IMG/VR virus record: IMGVR_UViG_3300042988_000374
Location: 85,890-149,889 of that record
Reading direction: 5' to 3' (one strand)
Source of the DNA: a virus
DNA length: 64,000 nucleotides
The notes under the pieces are model-generated. The model was not told the origin of the DNA, ran no database searches, and worked only from the letters and a program-made list of their open reading frames with translations. Positions 33,185-40,637 of this stretch are shown piece by piece. The stretch's first letter is position 1, and each line of letters starts with the position of its first letter. The position numbers were made by a program, and so were the translations under genes.

Positions 33185-33204
33185 AAAGGGGCACCTGCCC
33201 CTTT
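33185..33204. terminator. Bidirectional terminator between phoH and nuclease-like gene
   Basis: AAAGGGGCA/TGCCCCTTT stem with a 2-nt loop, flanked by A-rich and T-rich runs, between converging genes. Confidence 0.8.
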
Positions 33205-33667
33205 ATTGTCCACTGTGATATACCATCATCTGCGCAATTTCTGCTGGATCAATTTTAAACAGTGGCGCAACTGCGTCTTGTTTAATATCAATTATCAGCA
33301 TTTTGTTGCCAGCACGTGTGATAATCTCACGGTATTTAAACGTCTTTGGGTCTACCACGTATACCCAACCTTGATCCGGATTAATGAATCGCGCATGTGG
33401 ACTTGGTAGCGACACGAAGTAAAGCACGTCAACGTTTCTACACTTGTTGATTTGATTGGCGCGTATGGTAAACCCATTCTCCAAGATATATGGAGTTTGA
33501 GTTTTAACTTCTACAGTAGCGCCGTCGATTATCAGATCCTTCTTACTATCATACGGGTCAATAGCATGAGTAACTACACTGCCATTCATGCTGGCCCAGT
33601 TACCCACACATATCTCACCCATTTTACCAAGGCGGAGCTTCTTTTCTTCTGAATCGAGTACTCTCAT
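33203..33667 (-). CDS. Predicted PD-(D/E)XK nuclease (154 aa)
   Basis: A nuclease core is suggested by KMGEICVGNW (candidate helix-1 Glu18), then DLIIDGATVEVKTQTPY giving Asp44 and Glu53-x-Lys55, the spacing of the PD-(D/E)XK fold. Small proteins of this kind act as recombination or repair nucleases in phages. The exact family is not identified. It overlaps the start of the HAD gene by 4 nt. Confidence 0.6.
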   Translation of the reverse strand: MRVLDSEEKKLRLGKMGEICVGNWASMNGSVVTHAIDPYDSKKDLIIDGATVEVKTQTPYILENGFTIRANQINKCRNVDVLYFVSLPSPHARFINPDQGWVYVVDPKTFKYREIITRAGNKMLIIDIKQDAVAPLFKIDPAEIAQMMVYHSGQ

Positions 33668-34248
33668 ACGCCAACAATCATTTCATAAATTTGCTTCCAG
33701 TTTTTAACAACTGGGATGCTGCCATCGTAGTCGAGATTGTGGCCGTGCTCCATGATCACTGATGTTAATCCGAGATTTTTACCAGTAACCGCATTGTCAA
33801 CTAGATCCTCTAGCCAGAATAGACCACTGTCTTTATATTGAGCCAGCGCTGAATCTTTTGGTGCACCAGTATCCAAGAATACAATCTCTTCAAATACAGT
33901 TTCACCAAACAACTTCTCTAAGTTCATTTTACGAAGACGCTGAGCGTTTTTATTTTTACTCAGTGACGTGATTGCATGGAAGACATAGCCGTGCTCCTCG
34001 TGTAAACGACGAACATAGTGAATGGCATCCCGTAATGGTGGCAAGAAGGCAATGGCAGAACTCTCATTAAATGTCTTAATGAGCTTTAAGCCTTCTTCTT
34101 TGCTAATGTCGTATTGTTTATCGATGCCGTATTTGAATTGGGCGCCTTCTTTACGGACGTGACCTTGTTCTTCCATCCAGCAGTGGAATGGGTAGTCCCA
34201 CTGAAGCAAGATTCCGTCAACGTCTGTAAGAATGATGTTACTGTCCAT
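33664..34248 (-). CDS. HAD-superfamily phosphatase (5'(3')-nucleotidase-like)
   Basis: HAD motif I is LTDVDGILL (Asp9, Asp11), motif II is AITSLS, motif III is the Lys in APKDSA, and motif IV is FWLEDLVDNA. The helical cap between motifs I and II fits the deoxyribonucleotidase type, which would dephosphorylate nucleotides during DNA synthesis. I chose the ATG at 34248 (MDSNIILTD), with GAGAG upstream; the ATG at 34260 is an alternative. Confidence 0.75.
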   Translation of the reverse strand: MDSNIILTDVDGILLQWDYPFHCWMEEQGHVRKEGAQFKYGIDKQYDISKEEGLKLIKTFNESSAIAFLPPLRDAIHYVRRLHEEHGYVFHAITSLSKNKNAQRLRKMNLEKLFGETVFEEIVFLDTGAPKDSALAQYKDSGLFWLEDLVDNAVTGKNLGLTSVIMEHGHNLDYDGSIPVVKNWKQIYEMIVGV

Positions 34249-34531
34249 CTGAACTCTCATTTAAGTTAGTTGCTGGTGATTCACTCTCTTGAACTTTTTC
34301 TAGTTGCTCAATTAAGCTAGGGTAAACTTCTTTGTAATACTCATTGAGTGATTCAAAAGTAGTTGGTACGACTTTGCCCTCGATAACACACTTGTTTACT
34401 TTGCGTGTTTTGTAGTCAATGATTACGTTGACCGATTGCAAGTCGCGTGGCTTAAGGCTCTTGGTAAAGCCAACTTGCTCGGTGATTTCTCCGCCAGGTT
34501 GACGGAGATAGGTGATGAGCAAAAATCTCAT
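34238..34531 (-). CDS. Hypothetical protein (97 aa)
   Basis: Begins MRFLLITYLRQPGGEITEQV and has a beta-rich N-terminus with an acidic C-terminal tail. Start set at 34531 because of the ATGA overlap with the upstream gene. Function unknown. It lies in the tight run leading to the clamp-loader gene. Confidence 0.65.
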   Translation of the reverse strand: MRFLLITYLRQPGGEITEQVGFTKSLKPRDLQSVNVIIDYKTRKVNKCVIEGKVVPTTFESLNEYYKEVYPSLIEQLEKVQESESPATNLNESSDGQ

Positions 34532-34746
34532 TTGCAATTCTCCAAATATTGATCAAATTTTGTACAGGCTTCATCAAAAGAGATAGCCCATACTTTAGCG
34601 CACATTACGCCGCCGTCGATAGTCATATCAAACGGAACTAGGCCATTGAATCTGAAGTCCTCCGGCACAGGCGTAGTTACCAAGAACTCATTAAGCATCT
34701 TGGCACGATTGATAAAGTGGTCACAGATTTCTTTGGCCGTTTCCAT
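34528..34746 (-). CDS. Hypothetical protein (72 aa)
   Basis: Small soluble helical-beta protein (ICDHFINRAKMLNEFLVTTP). No family recognised. It is coupled to its neighbours by short overlaps, two nt after an Hc1-like gene. Confidence 0.62.
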   Translation of the reverse strand: METAKEICDHFINRAKMLNEFLVTTPVPEDFRFNGLVPFDMTIDGGVMCAKVWAISFDEACTKFDQYLENCK

Positions 34747-34748
34747 GA

Positions 34749-34946
34749 TTAGGCTGCCTTCTTAGCTTCAGCGCGGGCTGCTTTTTCTACTGTGATTTCA
34801 GTGCGTCGAGCTTTGATCGCTTTAGCCATTTCACCAAGTGCCTTACGAGCGCGAGTGCCAGCAGCCGCATTGCCCTTTTCGAACTTCTCGTGCTCTGCTA
34901 AGTATGCTTCTAAATGTGTGTTGATTTCAGTGTGTGCTTGTGACAT
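34749..34946 (-). CDS. Hc1-like small histone-type DNA-binding protein (65 aa)
   Basis: Starts MSQAHTEINTHLEAYLAEHE and has the Hc1 pattern AAGTRARKALGEMAKAIKAR followed by a Lys/Ala-rich end. This resembles bacterial histone H1-like (Hc1) proteins, which compact DNA, and similar small proteins in T4-like aquatic phages. I set the start at 34946, with AAGGAG directly upstream. Confidence 0.68.
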   Translation of the reverse strand: MSQAHTEINTHLEAYLAEHEKFEKGNAAAGTRARKALGEMAKAIKARRTEITVEKAARAEAKKAA

Positions 34947-34956
34947 AGTGTTCTCC

Positions 34957-35151
34957 TTAATTGTCAATTTCCATAGTGTTCCATTCTTTGATGATTGCAA
35001 TAACATCATCTTCAGTTGGACACATTACCTTAGATGTCTTCCAATCGCTTTCACGATCTCGGCCACCTACCTCCACCATCCAACCATTGTCATAACGGTT
35101 TATGGTGATAGATTCATTTACTTTTGCAAGTTTTGTTAATTTTTTAACCAT
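34957..35151 (-). CDS. Hypothetical protein (64 aa)
   Basis: Small protein with ITINRYDNGWMVEVGGRDRE followed by an acidic, helical C-terminus. AGGAGACT precedes the ATG. Function unknown. It lies between the clamp loader and the Hc1-like gene. Confidence 0.65.
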   Translation of the reverse strand: MVKKLTKLAKVNESITINRYDNGWMVEVGGRDRESDWKTSKVMCPTEDDVIAIIKEWNTMEIDN

Positions 35152-35162
35152 AATAGTCTCCT

Positions 35163-36092
35163 TTATTGATTAAGCTCAATGAGAGTAGCGGCAAGCGCAA
35201 TCTCTGGTATACCTACTAATGGTAGGTTAGCTAGTCCATTGCGAATAGTCACAATAGCAGCGTCTTTTTGTTCTTGAGTTTTACCCCACAGGTCTAAGTT
35301 ATTGTAACACCATGTGTAGATGTTGTCTAGCTGACCTGGATTCATACTCAAGTATTGTAATAAGATTTTACGACCTTCTAATACTTTGCCAGATTTGAAT
35401 AGTGTGGTTGCTTCTACCAAGGTCGAATCTTCATCTGATGTGCCAGATTGAACTGATAAGAGAGTACCAGTAGAGCTATTGTTTTGGACCTGATTTAAAC
35501 ATTTACGCAAGTCAGGATAAGTAGCGCCAACGTAGCTGTCTAGGGTATCAAGATCAAATTCGATGTTCTCAGTGACCAAGACTGTTGCTACACGAGCAGT
35601 GAATTCAGTGCGCTCTGGTTTGCTGATGGTAAATGTCTCACAGCGTGATTTAAGTGCAGGAATAATCTTGTGTGGGTAGTTACAAGTAATCATAAAGCGG
35701 GCAACGTTAGCATATTGTTCAATCATGCCACGCAGAATTGCCTGCCCTGGTTGGCTCACGTAGTCACCTTCGTCTAGCAACACTACTTTGAATTTACCAA
35801 ATGGCATTGTTTGACAGAATGCTTCTACACGTTCGCGAATAAAGTCTACCCCGTTGTCCCTGGACGCATTGATCTCTAATACGTCATATTCTTCGATGCC
35901 TAATTCATTGACGAGCACTTTAGCTAAGGTTGTTTTACCAGTACCTGGTGCACCAGCAAAGATTACATTAGGACAACTGCCTTCATCGACCCAGCCTTGA
36001 ACTTGTTTTTGCTGTCGCTCATCTACGAACACATAGTCCGCGACTAGACGTGGCCGATATTTTTCAGTCCATAATTTATTTTTAAAGCTCAT
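35163..36092 (-). CDS. 44: Clamp loader large subunit (gp44-like AAA+ ATPase)
   Basis: AAA+ ATPase that loads the gp45 clamp. NKLWTEKYRPRLVADYV opens the protein. Walker A is GAPGTGKT (47-54), Walker B is KVVLLDEGD (about 102), the SRC box is ALKSRCETF (about 157) and sensor 1 is FMITCNY. Length 309 aa (T4 gp44 is 319). The small loader subunit gp62 is not obvious in the window. The neighbouring 125-residue gene overlaps by 4 nt but shows no gp62 resemblance. Confidence 0.9.
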   Translation of the reverse strand: MSFKNKLWTEKYRPRLVADYVFVDERQQKQVQGWVDEGSCPNVIFAGAPGTGKTTLAKVLVNELGIEEYDVLEINASRDNGVDFIRERVEAFCQTMPFGKFKVVLLDEGDYVSQPGQAILRGMIEQYANVARFMITCNYPHKIIPALKSRCETFTISKPERTEFTARVATVLVTENIEFDLDTLDSYVGATYPDLRKCLNQVQNNSSTGTLLSVQSGTSDEDSTLVEATTLFKSGKVLEGRKILLQYLSMNPGQLDNIYTWCYNNLDLWGKTQEQKDAAIVTIRNGLANLPLVGIPEIALAATLIELNQ

Positions 36093-36466
36093 TTACGTAA
36101 CAACTCCAAAGTTAAGATTTTTGAGATAGCTTCGCCCATGTTATCACTGTCATTAATGATGTGTAGGCGTTGAGTATAACGGTCAGTATTTTGGTCATAG
36201 TGATTGTATTCCAAGATGTAACCGCCTTCTGCTGGGTGCAGAGTAAAGTTAAGCGAACTTTCTCTGTTGAAGTCAGCACGTTGTGATTTACTAATACCGA
36301 GTTGACCTGGTGAATTGAATTTAATACCGGCCTGTTGTGATAAGCTAAATGCGGATTGGCCCATTGCTACCATAGTTTTTTCTTCCTGTTCTTTATATTG
36401 ACGATGCTCAGTTCTGAGTCGAGCTGGATACGAGTATTTTACGATTAAGTCATCAAGCCATTTCAT
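36089..36466 (-). CDS. Conserved hypothetical protein coupled to gp44 (125 aa)
   Basis: Opens MKWLDDLIVKYSYPARLRTE. The C-terminal half contains GGYILEYNHYDQNTDRYTQR and GEAISKILTLELLRK, a pattern I recall from proteins of unknown function in T4-like aquatic phages. It has 4-nt overlaps on the gp44 side and shares its start region with a 39-residue gene. Position suggests a replication accessory role, but nothing more can be said. Confidence 0.68.
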   Translation of the reverse strand: MKWLDDLIVKYSYPARLRTEHRQYKEQEEKTMVAMGQSAFSLSQQAGIKFNSPGQLGISKSQRADFNRESSLNFTLHPAEGGYILEYNHYDQNTDRYTQRLHIINDSDNMGEAISKILTLELLRK

Positions 36467-36572
36467 GGTGTACTGCCTTATATTGTGAGTGTGGATATTG
36501 TTCTTGGAGCCAGGCTAATAGTTCTGGCTCATATGGTAATTTAACTGAGTGATATTTGTTGGTGATGTACAT
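36453..36572 (-). CDS. Very small protein (39 aa)
   Basis: Short frame beginning MYITNKYHSVKLPYEPELLA. It overlaps the GroES-like gene stop as TAATG, has AAGGTGAG upstream, and overlaps the start of the next gene by 14 nt. Its NKYHSVK start resembles the 33-residue gene at 51552 (EKYHSVK). Composition is like that of neighbouring real genes. Confidence 0.55.
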   Translation of the reverse strand: MYITNKYHSVKLPYEPELLAWLQEQYPHSQYKAVHHEMA

Positions 36573-36940
36573 TAGCCACTCACCTTGTCTGAGATAGTCT
36601 CATCTTGTGGTAAATGATCAGAGACCATCATGAGACCAGCTGGATCTACACGACGAAGCATATGTCGACCAGTCTCGTCTTCTACTTCGAGTCCGCGGGT
36701 CCAACGTCCATGCTCGACCAGAACATAGTCGTCTACTCGAATGTGGTGTTGGTCAGGACCTACGGCATATACTTGTGCCCAGCGTGGGCGAATGCCAGAT
36801 GATTTGCCGTCATCGTTCGGCAAGATGATGTTACCAACAATGCGCTCTCTGAAGTTCATGTCCGCGACGATAACATGGTCACGTAATGGCTTTAACTGCG
36901 CTTTGTTGATACGATGTGGTTCAAAAGCTAATTTAATCAT
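36572..36940 (-). CDS. GroES/gp31-like co-chaperonin
   Basis: Co-chaperonin that would cap host GroEL for folding phage head proteins. LKPLRDHVIVADMNFRER and IVGNIILPNDDGKSSGIRPR span the mobile loop. PRWAQVYAVGP and VDDYVLVEHGRWTRG follow, and the C-terminus has RVDPAGLMMVSD. It matches GroES-type gp31 replacements of T4-like phages from aquatic bacteria. The sigma70 -10 ends 6 nt before the ATG, with no Shine-Dalgarno, so the mRNA is probably leaderless. Confidence 0.82.
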   Translation of the reverse strand: MIKLAFEPHRINKAQLKPLRDHVIVADMNFRERIVGNIILPNDDGKSSGIRPRWAQVYAVGPDQHHIRVDDYVLVEHGRWTRGLEVEDETGRHMLRRVDPAGLMMVSDHLPQDETISDKVSG

Positions 36941-36946
36941 AGTGCT

Positions 36947-36975
36947 ATTGTATCGTGTGGTAGCCGGTGATACAA
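36947..36975 (-). promoter_or_regulatory. Early promoter of GroES-like gene inside an inverted repeat
   Basis: TTGTAT (36975-36970), 17 bp, TACAAT (36952-36947) on the minus strand. The two hexamers lie in opposite arms of an inverted repeat TGCTATTGTATC/GATACAATAGCA, which may serve as an operator. Confidence 0.65.
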
Positions 36976-36994
36976 TAGCATTTGGATAAACTGC

Positions 36995-37303
36995 TTATTT
37001 TTTGCCTACTGGCTCTTCGCTGTCGAATTCACTCAGTGCTTCTAATTCAGAATTGGATACGTCTGGTTGAATGGTAGGTGCACCGCGATTAGGACGGGAT
37101 ACTGCACCAGGATTAACTGTGGTGCGACCATAGGCTTCATTTACACGGCGAGTACTGTCTTGTACTACACGATTCTCTGAATCTAGGGTATTACCAGCAG
37201 CATCTACGTTCATGTTACCAACTGCGCGAACATGTTTGTTCTTTGCCAAGAGTGCTGCCATGTCTACTGATTGACCCATTGCTGTTCTGTGATGTGTGCT
37301 CAT
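36995..37303 (-). CDS. Hypothetical protein (102 aa)
   Basis: Hydrophilic and largely unstructured (SRPNRGAPTIQPDVSNSELE). AAGGAAAT precedes the ATG. No family recognised. It lies between the Pol III alpha fragment and the GroES-like gene. Confidence 0.65.
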   Translation of the reverse strand: MSTHHRTAMGQSVDMAALLAKNKHVRAVGNMNVDAAGNTLDSENRVVQDSTRRVNEAYGRTTVNPGAVSRPNRGAPTIQPDVSNSELEALSEFDSEEPVGKK

Positions 37304-37319
37304 TTTAATTTCCTTTAAG

Positions 37320-37829
37320 TTAACGGAGGAAGTCTCGGATATCTAAGTCATAATAAAGACTGTCGATTTTGTGGACTCCGATGAGGAACAAGACATAGGA
37401 AGCAACTGAGCTACCACGTCCTACACCCCATACTATGTTATTTACTCTGGCAGTATCAACAAAGAATTTTAAATACTGAAGTAATGGCAGGAGGTCTCTA
37501 TCTACATAAAGGAGGAGCTCTTCGCCAACGCGCTGGAGCTGTGCTTCTGTCGTACATTGTTCTAGTAAGAATTGGACAATGTCTAGATTTTTATATTCTT
37601 CTGGCATCCAGATAGCTGCTTGGTTTTTGTTGTCAAATTCTTCGATGGTCTCTGGTAAATTGAGAGATTCGTAGTGGACGAATTCTGCTGTTGACTCTAG
37701 CTCTAAGTGGGGGTCTACGGTGATTGGAATTTCGGTGACTACTGGTGCGACAAACTCGCGCCCGGACAGCAGAACATCGGTGATGTCTGCTTCACTATAA
37801 ATGTGGTGTCCGAATTTGTCTATTTGCAT
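37320..37829 (-). CDS. Pol III alpha-like palm fragment protein (169 aa)
   Basis: The C-terminal 55 residues (YLKFFVDTARVNNIVWGVGR, then GSSVASYVLFLIGVHKID) match the conserved GRGSA..SLV..L..IT.IDPL segment of bacterial DNA polymerase III alpha. The catalytic palm Asp residues, finger and thumb are absent. As I recall, related stand-alone proteins occur in T4-like phages of aquatic bacteria. It could bind polymerase partners or DNA but cannot polymerise alone. The promoter -10 ends 6 nt before the ATG. Confidence 0.7.
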   Translation of the reverse strand: MQIDKFGHHIYSEADITDVLLSGREFVAPVVTEIPITVDPHLELESTAEFVHYESLNLPETIEEFDNKNQAAIWMPEEYKNLDIVQFLLEQCTTEAQLQRVGEELLLYVDRDLLPLLQYLKFFVDTARVNNIVWGVGRGSSVASYVLFLIGVHKIDSLYYDLDIRDFLR

Positions 37830-37835
37830 CGTGCT

Positions 37836-37864
37836 ATTCTATCAGGGCGGGTGGTAGGATGCAA
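37836..37864 (-). promoter_or_regulatory. Early promoter, leaderless configuration
   Basis: TTGCAT (37864-37859), 17 bp, TAGAAT (37841-37836), then AGCACG and the ATG at 37829. Confidence 0.65.
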
Positions 37865-37875
37865 CGTATTTTGGA

Positions 37876-38109
37876 TTAAGAGATGTCGATTTTGCCTTGA
37901 ATCATATCAGAAGAGCTTCTGAACATTTCTTCTTGCTTTTTGCCTAATTCTGTACGGTAAGATTGGAGGACCATTTGAATTTGATTTGCCATGGCGTAAC
38001 GGCCTGTTGAACTGGCAAACGCTAGCTTCTTTGTGAGGGAAGCTATGGTATCTGCTAGTTCATCTACGGATTTATCGGCGAGTGAGCCTACTAGTGGGTG
38101 GTTGATCAT
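37876..38109 (-). CDS. Hypothetical helical protein (77 aa)
   Basis: All-helical small protein (VDELADTIASLTKKLAFASS, QIQMVLQSYRTELGKKQEEM). It lies 4 nt after the large fibre gene stop. Related short proteins occur in T4-like aquatic phages, without known function. It may be translated from the fibre transcript. Confidence 0.65.
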   Translation of the reverse strand: MINHPLVGSLADKSVDELADTIASLTKKLAFASSTGRYAMANQIQMVLQSYRTELGKKQEEMFRSSSDMIQGKIDIS

Positions 38110-38113
38110 AGTA

Positions 38114-40609
38114 TTACCAGCTAGCTAATGATGAGCGTTTCCATGTATTTGTAGCAACGCATACGTAGACATAGTTAGTGTCATATGCGATTTGTCCTGC
38201 TACACCCGTTGAGGTCGCGGTTGGAGGCACTGTGCTGGTTGTGATTAGCTTACCAGTAACATATGTTCCGGTTGCTGTAATATTACCATAGGTGGTAATT
38301 ACACCGTTCGCGATAGTCACATTTGATGTACTATTACCTGAGAATAGATTAGCAACACTCATGTTGCCAGTTGCGGTAATGTTACCAGTGACTACGATAC
38401 TGTTAGCATTCACCAAATTAGCAGTAGCTGTGCCCTTTGCGAAGATTTTAGCAGTGGCTGACGATGATATAGTAGTATTAGCCGAAGTTGTAGTACCATT
38501 AACAAACGTGATGAAGCTAGACCCGCACGTGGCAATGGTCTTGATACCGTCAGCAATTCCAGGTATACCATTTATATTCACGATGTCGTTGATGTTGAAT
38601 GGCGCATAACCGATATCAGTAAAGTTAATTGTATATGTGCCAGATGTTGCAAACCAACTAGTAGGAACAATACTTGTACCGATATCAATATTACCACCAA
38701 TATGCACGTTGCCGCGCTGAGTTTTTATATTAGCATTACCAGAAGCGATCACATTCGCCGCACTAGTGATATTGGCAGACGTAATAGTAACGTTTGTGGT
38801 GGCATTGCCAATCATCAGGGATGTGCTAACTGTTGCACTAGGCGAAGACAACAGAGTTGATGCAGTTATGTTTTTACCACTTATGTCTCCACTCGCAACT
38901 ACTGTAGTGGCATTTAATGCTGCCATAGTGGCAGTGCCTACTAAGTTGGTGGTACCATTAACTTTGAAGTTAGTTTTAACTTCTACATCACCGGTAGCAG
39001 TTATGTTCTTCGCACTGATGTTGCCAGTTGACAACGTGATGTTACCATTAGTCAGAGTAATATTGCCATTAGTCGATGTAATATTACCATTCACATCAAA
39101 TGTACTAGTTCCAGATGTCCATGTTAGCCCAGAAGCGCTACCCACAGTGGTGCCGGCAGTGTATACAGCGAGTGCGGCCACAGTTCCGGAAGCAACTGTT
39201 CCGCTGCCGCCACTTCCATTAGTGACTGTTGCCCAGGTGAGCGTGCCGTTGCCATTAGTTTGTAAATATTGCCCCGATGTACCACCATCGATATGCACCG
39301 TGGACACCGCTAATTGAACATTTGCGTTTTTGAGATCGGCTTTACCACTAGCGACAACATCTGCAATTGATAGGGTATTTACAATTTTAATATTATCCGC
39401 AGTAATGTTACCAGATACACTAAGACCGTTACTTGTCCACGACATCTCGGTTAATCCAGATACCGACGCACCAGTGTTAGAGTAATAGGCTATCTTTCCA
39501 ATGCCCGCAGATACAACAGTTCCGCTACCTGTGCTACCATTACCTGGCGCGTCTGCCCATGTTAGATTACCAGTACCATCAGTTCGTAGATACTGACCTG
39601 AATTGCCCCCCGGTATACTGATGTTACTGACTGAACCAAGTGACATTTTACCAGTAACTGTCAATGCCCCAGAAGCATTAATGTTACCAGTAATATTCGC
39701 AACGCCTGTTATTGATGCTTTGCCAGATACAATAATATTACCACCGACAGTGATATTTGTGTTGGCGATGATATTCTCGGCGGTAACATCTCTAATAGTT
39801 GCAATAGGATAATCATACTTGTTAAACATCGATACGATTTCTGGCGCAGTGATGCCGTATGCTTCAGGAGTAGTTTGCCAAATATTTGCAGAACCATCAA
39901 CATATGATGTATGGCATACCCAGATGTTGCCGCCATAATACGCAACGTCACCTTCCATGTCACCAGATTCACCATGTAACACATTGGCGTTAGCAATAAC
40001 GTCAAATGTTCGCGCGGCAACCTGCGTAGATTGTCTTGGGCGATTCAATACTGATACCGTAATGTTAGTACCGCAATCACTAGTAATGAACACGAAGTGC
40101 AAGTCAGATACACCATATGGTACCAGCACGGCATGGTTAACACTGTCATAACCCTCTAGCGTATCAATACCAATCTTCACGTTAGATGGCAAATAGATTT
40201 TTTGACCTTTACTAACTTGTAGCTTAACATCAACTTGCTGTTGCTCTGTAGTTGCCCATTTTGTGAACATTAGAGAGATGTTACTCACGACAATACCATG
40301 ATGAACTTCGCCTAAGCTAACGTCAATACCAACAGTCCCGCTTAAATTACTTCCCAAGCTGTATGTTAGGCGTCTGGTACCAGTTTGAAGAACATTACTG
40401 ATAATCCCACCGTTCATGTCATTGGCCATTGTAGTGCCAGATAGCGCGCCTTTTACCAGCACATTCTTTTGCAAGTCTGCTAATTCAGTTTTTGCAATCT
40501 CAATATTGTTTTTGATACCGGCGAAGTTATCTCTGAAGCCCTGACTCGAATTGTTGACGCCAGGCGATGGATAACTCACGTCGATACTGTTAGTGTTGAT
40601 ACTACTCAT
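38114..40609 (-). CDS. Large repetitive tail fibre protein (831 aa)
   Basis: The N-terminus MSSINTNSIDVSYPSPGVNN and following FRDNFAGIKNNIEIAKTELA is typical of fibre and virion proteins of T4-like aquatic phages. Residues 270-780 are beta repeats (GNITATG, ANITGNINASG) with GGTSGQYLQTNGNGTLTWAT sequences repeated twice. The end VYVCVATNTWKRSSLA is shared with the 1430-residue fibre. A perfect TATAAATA late octamer lies 20 nt upstream, overlapping the stop codon of the preceding structural gene. Confidence 0.82.
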   Translation of the reverse strand: MSSINTNSIDVSYPSPGVNNSSQGFRDNFAGIKNNIEIAKTELADLQKNVLVKGALSGTTMANDMNGGIISNVLQTGTRRLTYSLGSNLSGTVGIDVSLGEVHHGIVVSNISLMFTKWATTEQQQVDVKLQVSKGQKIYLPSNVKIGIDTLEGYDSVNHAVLVPYGVSDLHFVFITSDCGTNITVSVLNRPRQSTQVAARTFDVIANANVLHGESGDMEGDVAYYGGNIWVCHTSYVDGSANIWQTTPEAYGITAPEIVSMFNKYDYPIATIRDVTAENIIANTNITVGGNIIVSGKASITGVANITGNINASGALTVTGKMSLGSVSNISIPGGNSGQYLRTDGTGNLTWADAPGNGSTGSGTVVSAGIGKIAYYSNTGASVSGLTEMSWTSNGLSVSGNITADNIKIVNTLSIADVVASGKADLKNANVQLAVSTVHIDGGTSGQYLQTNGNGTLTWATVTNGSGGSGTVASGTVAALAVYTAGTTVGSASGLTWTSGTSTFDVNGNITSTNGNITLTNGNITLSTGNISAKNITATGDVEVKTNFKVNGTTNLVGTATMAALNATTVVASGDISGKNITASTLLSSPSATVSTSLMIGNATTNVTITSANITSAANVIASGNANIKTQRGNVHIGGNIDIGTSIVPTSWFATSGTYTINFTDIGYAPFNINDIVNINGIPGIADGIKTIATCGSSFITFVNGTTTSANTTISSSATAKIFAKGTATANLVNANSIVVTGNITATGNMSVANLFSGNSTSNVTIANGVITTYGNITATGTYVTGKLITTSTVPPTATSTGVAGQIAYDTNYVYVCVATNTWKRSSLASW

Positions 40610-40629
40610 TGTTGTGTTCCTATATCTAG

Positions 40630-40637
40630 TATTTATA
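40630..40637 (-). promoter_or_regulatory. Late promoter (TATAAATA)
   Basis: Perfect T4 late octamer overlapping the TAA of the 1521-residue gene, with an AGGAAC ribosome-binding site before the ATG at 40609. Confidence 0.78.

Noticed and set aside
36089-36466. The gene next to gp44 as clamp-loader small subunit gp62
   Set aside because: Position fits, but the 125-residue sequence shows no gp62 pattern, so it is left unnamed.
38292-39317. Plus-strand open frames opposite the 831-residue fibre
   Set aside because: These are the same antisense effect of beta-repeat codons, without ribosome-binding sites or recognisable domains.
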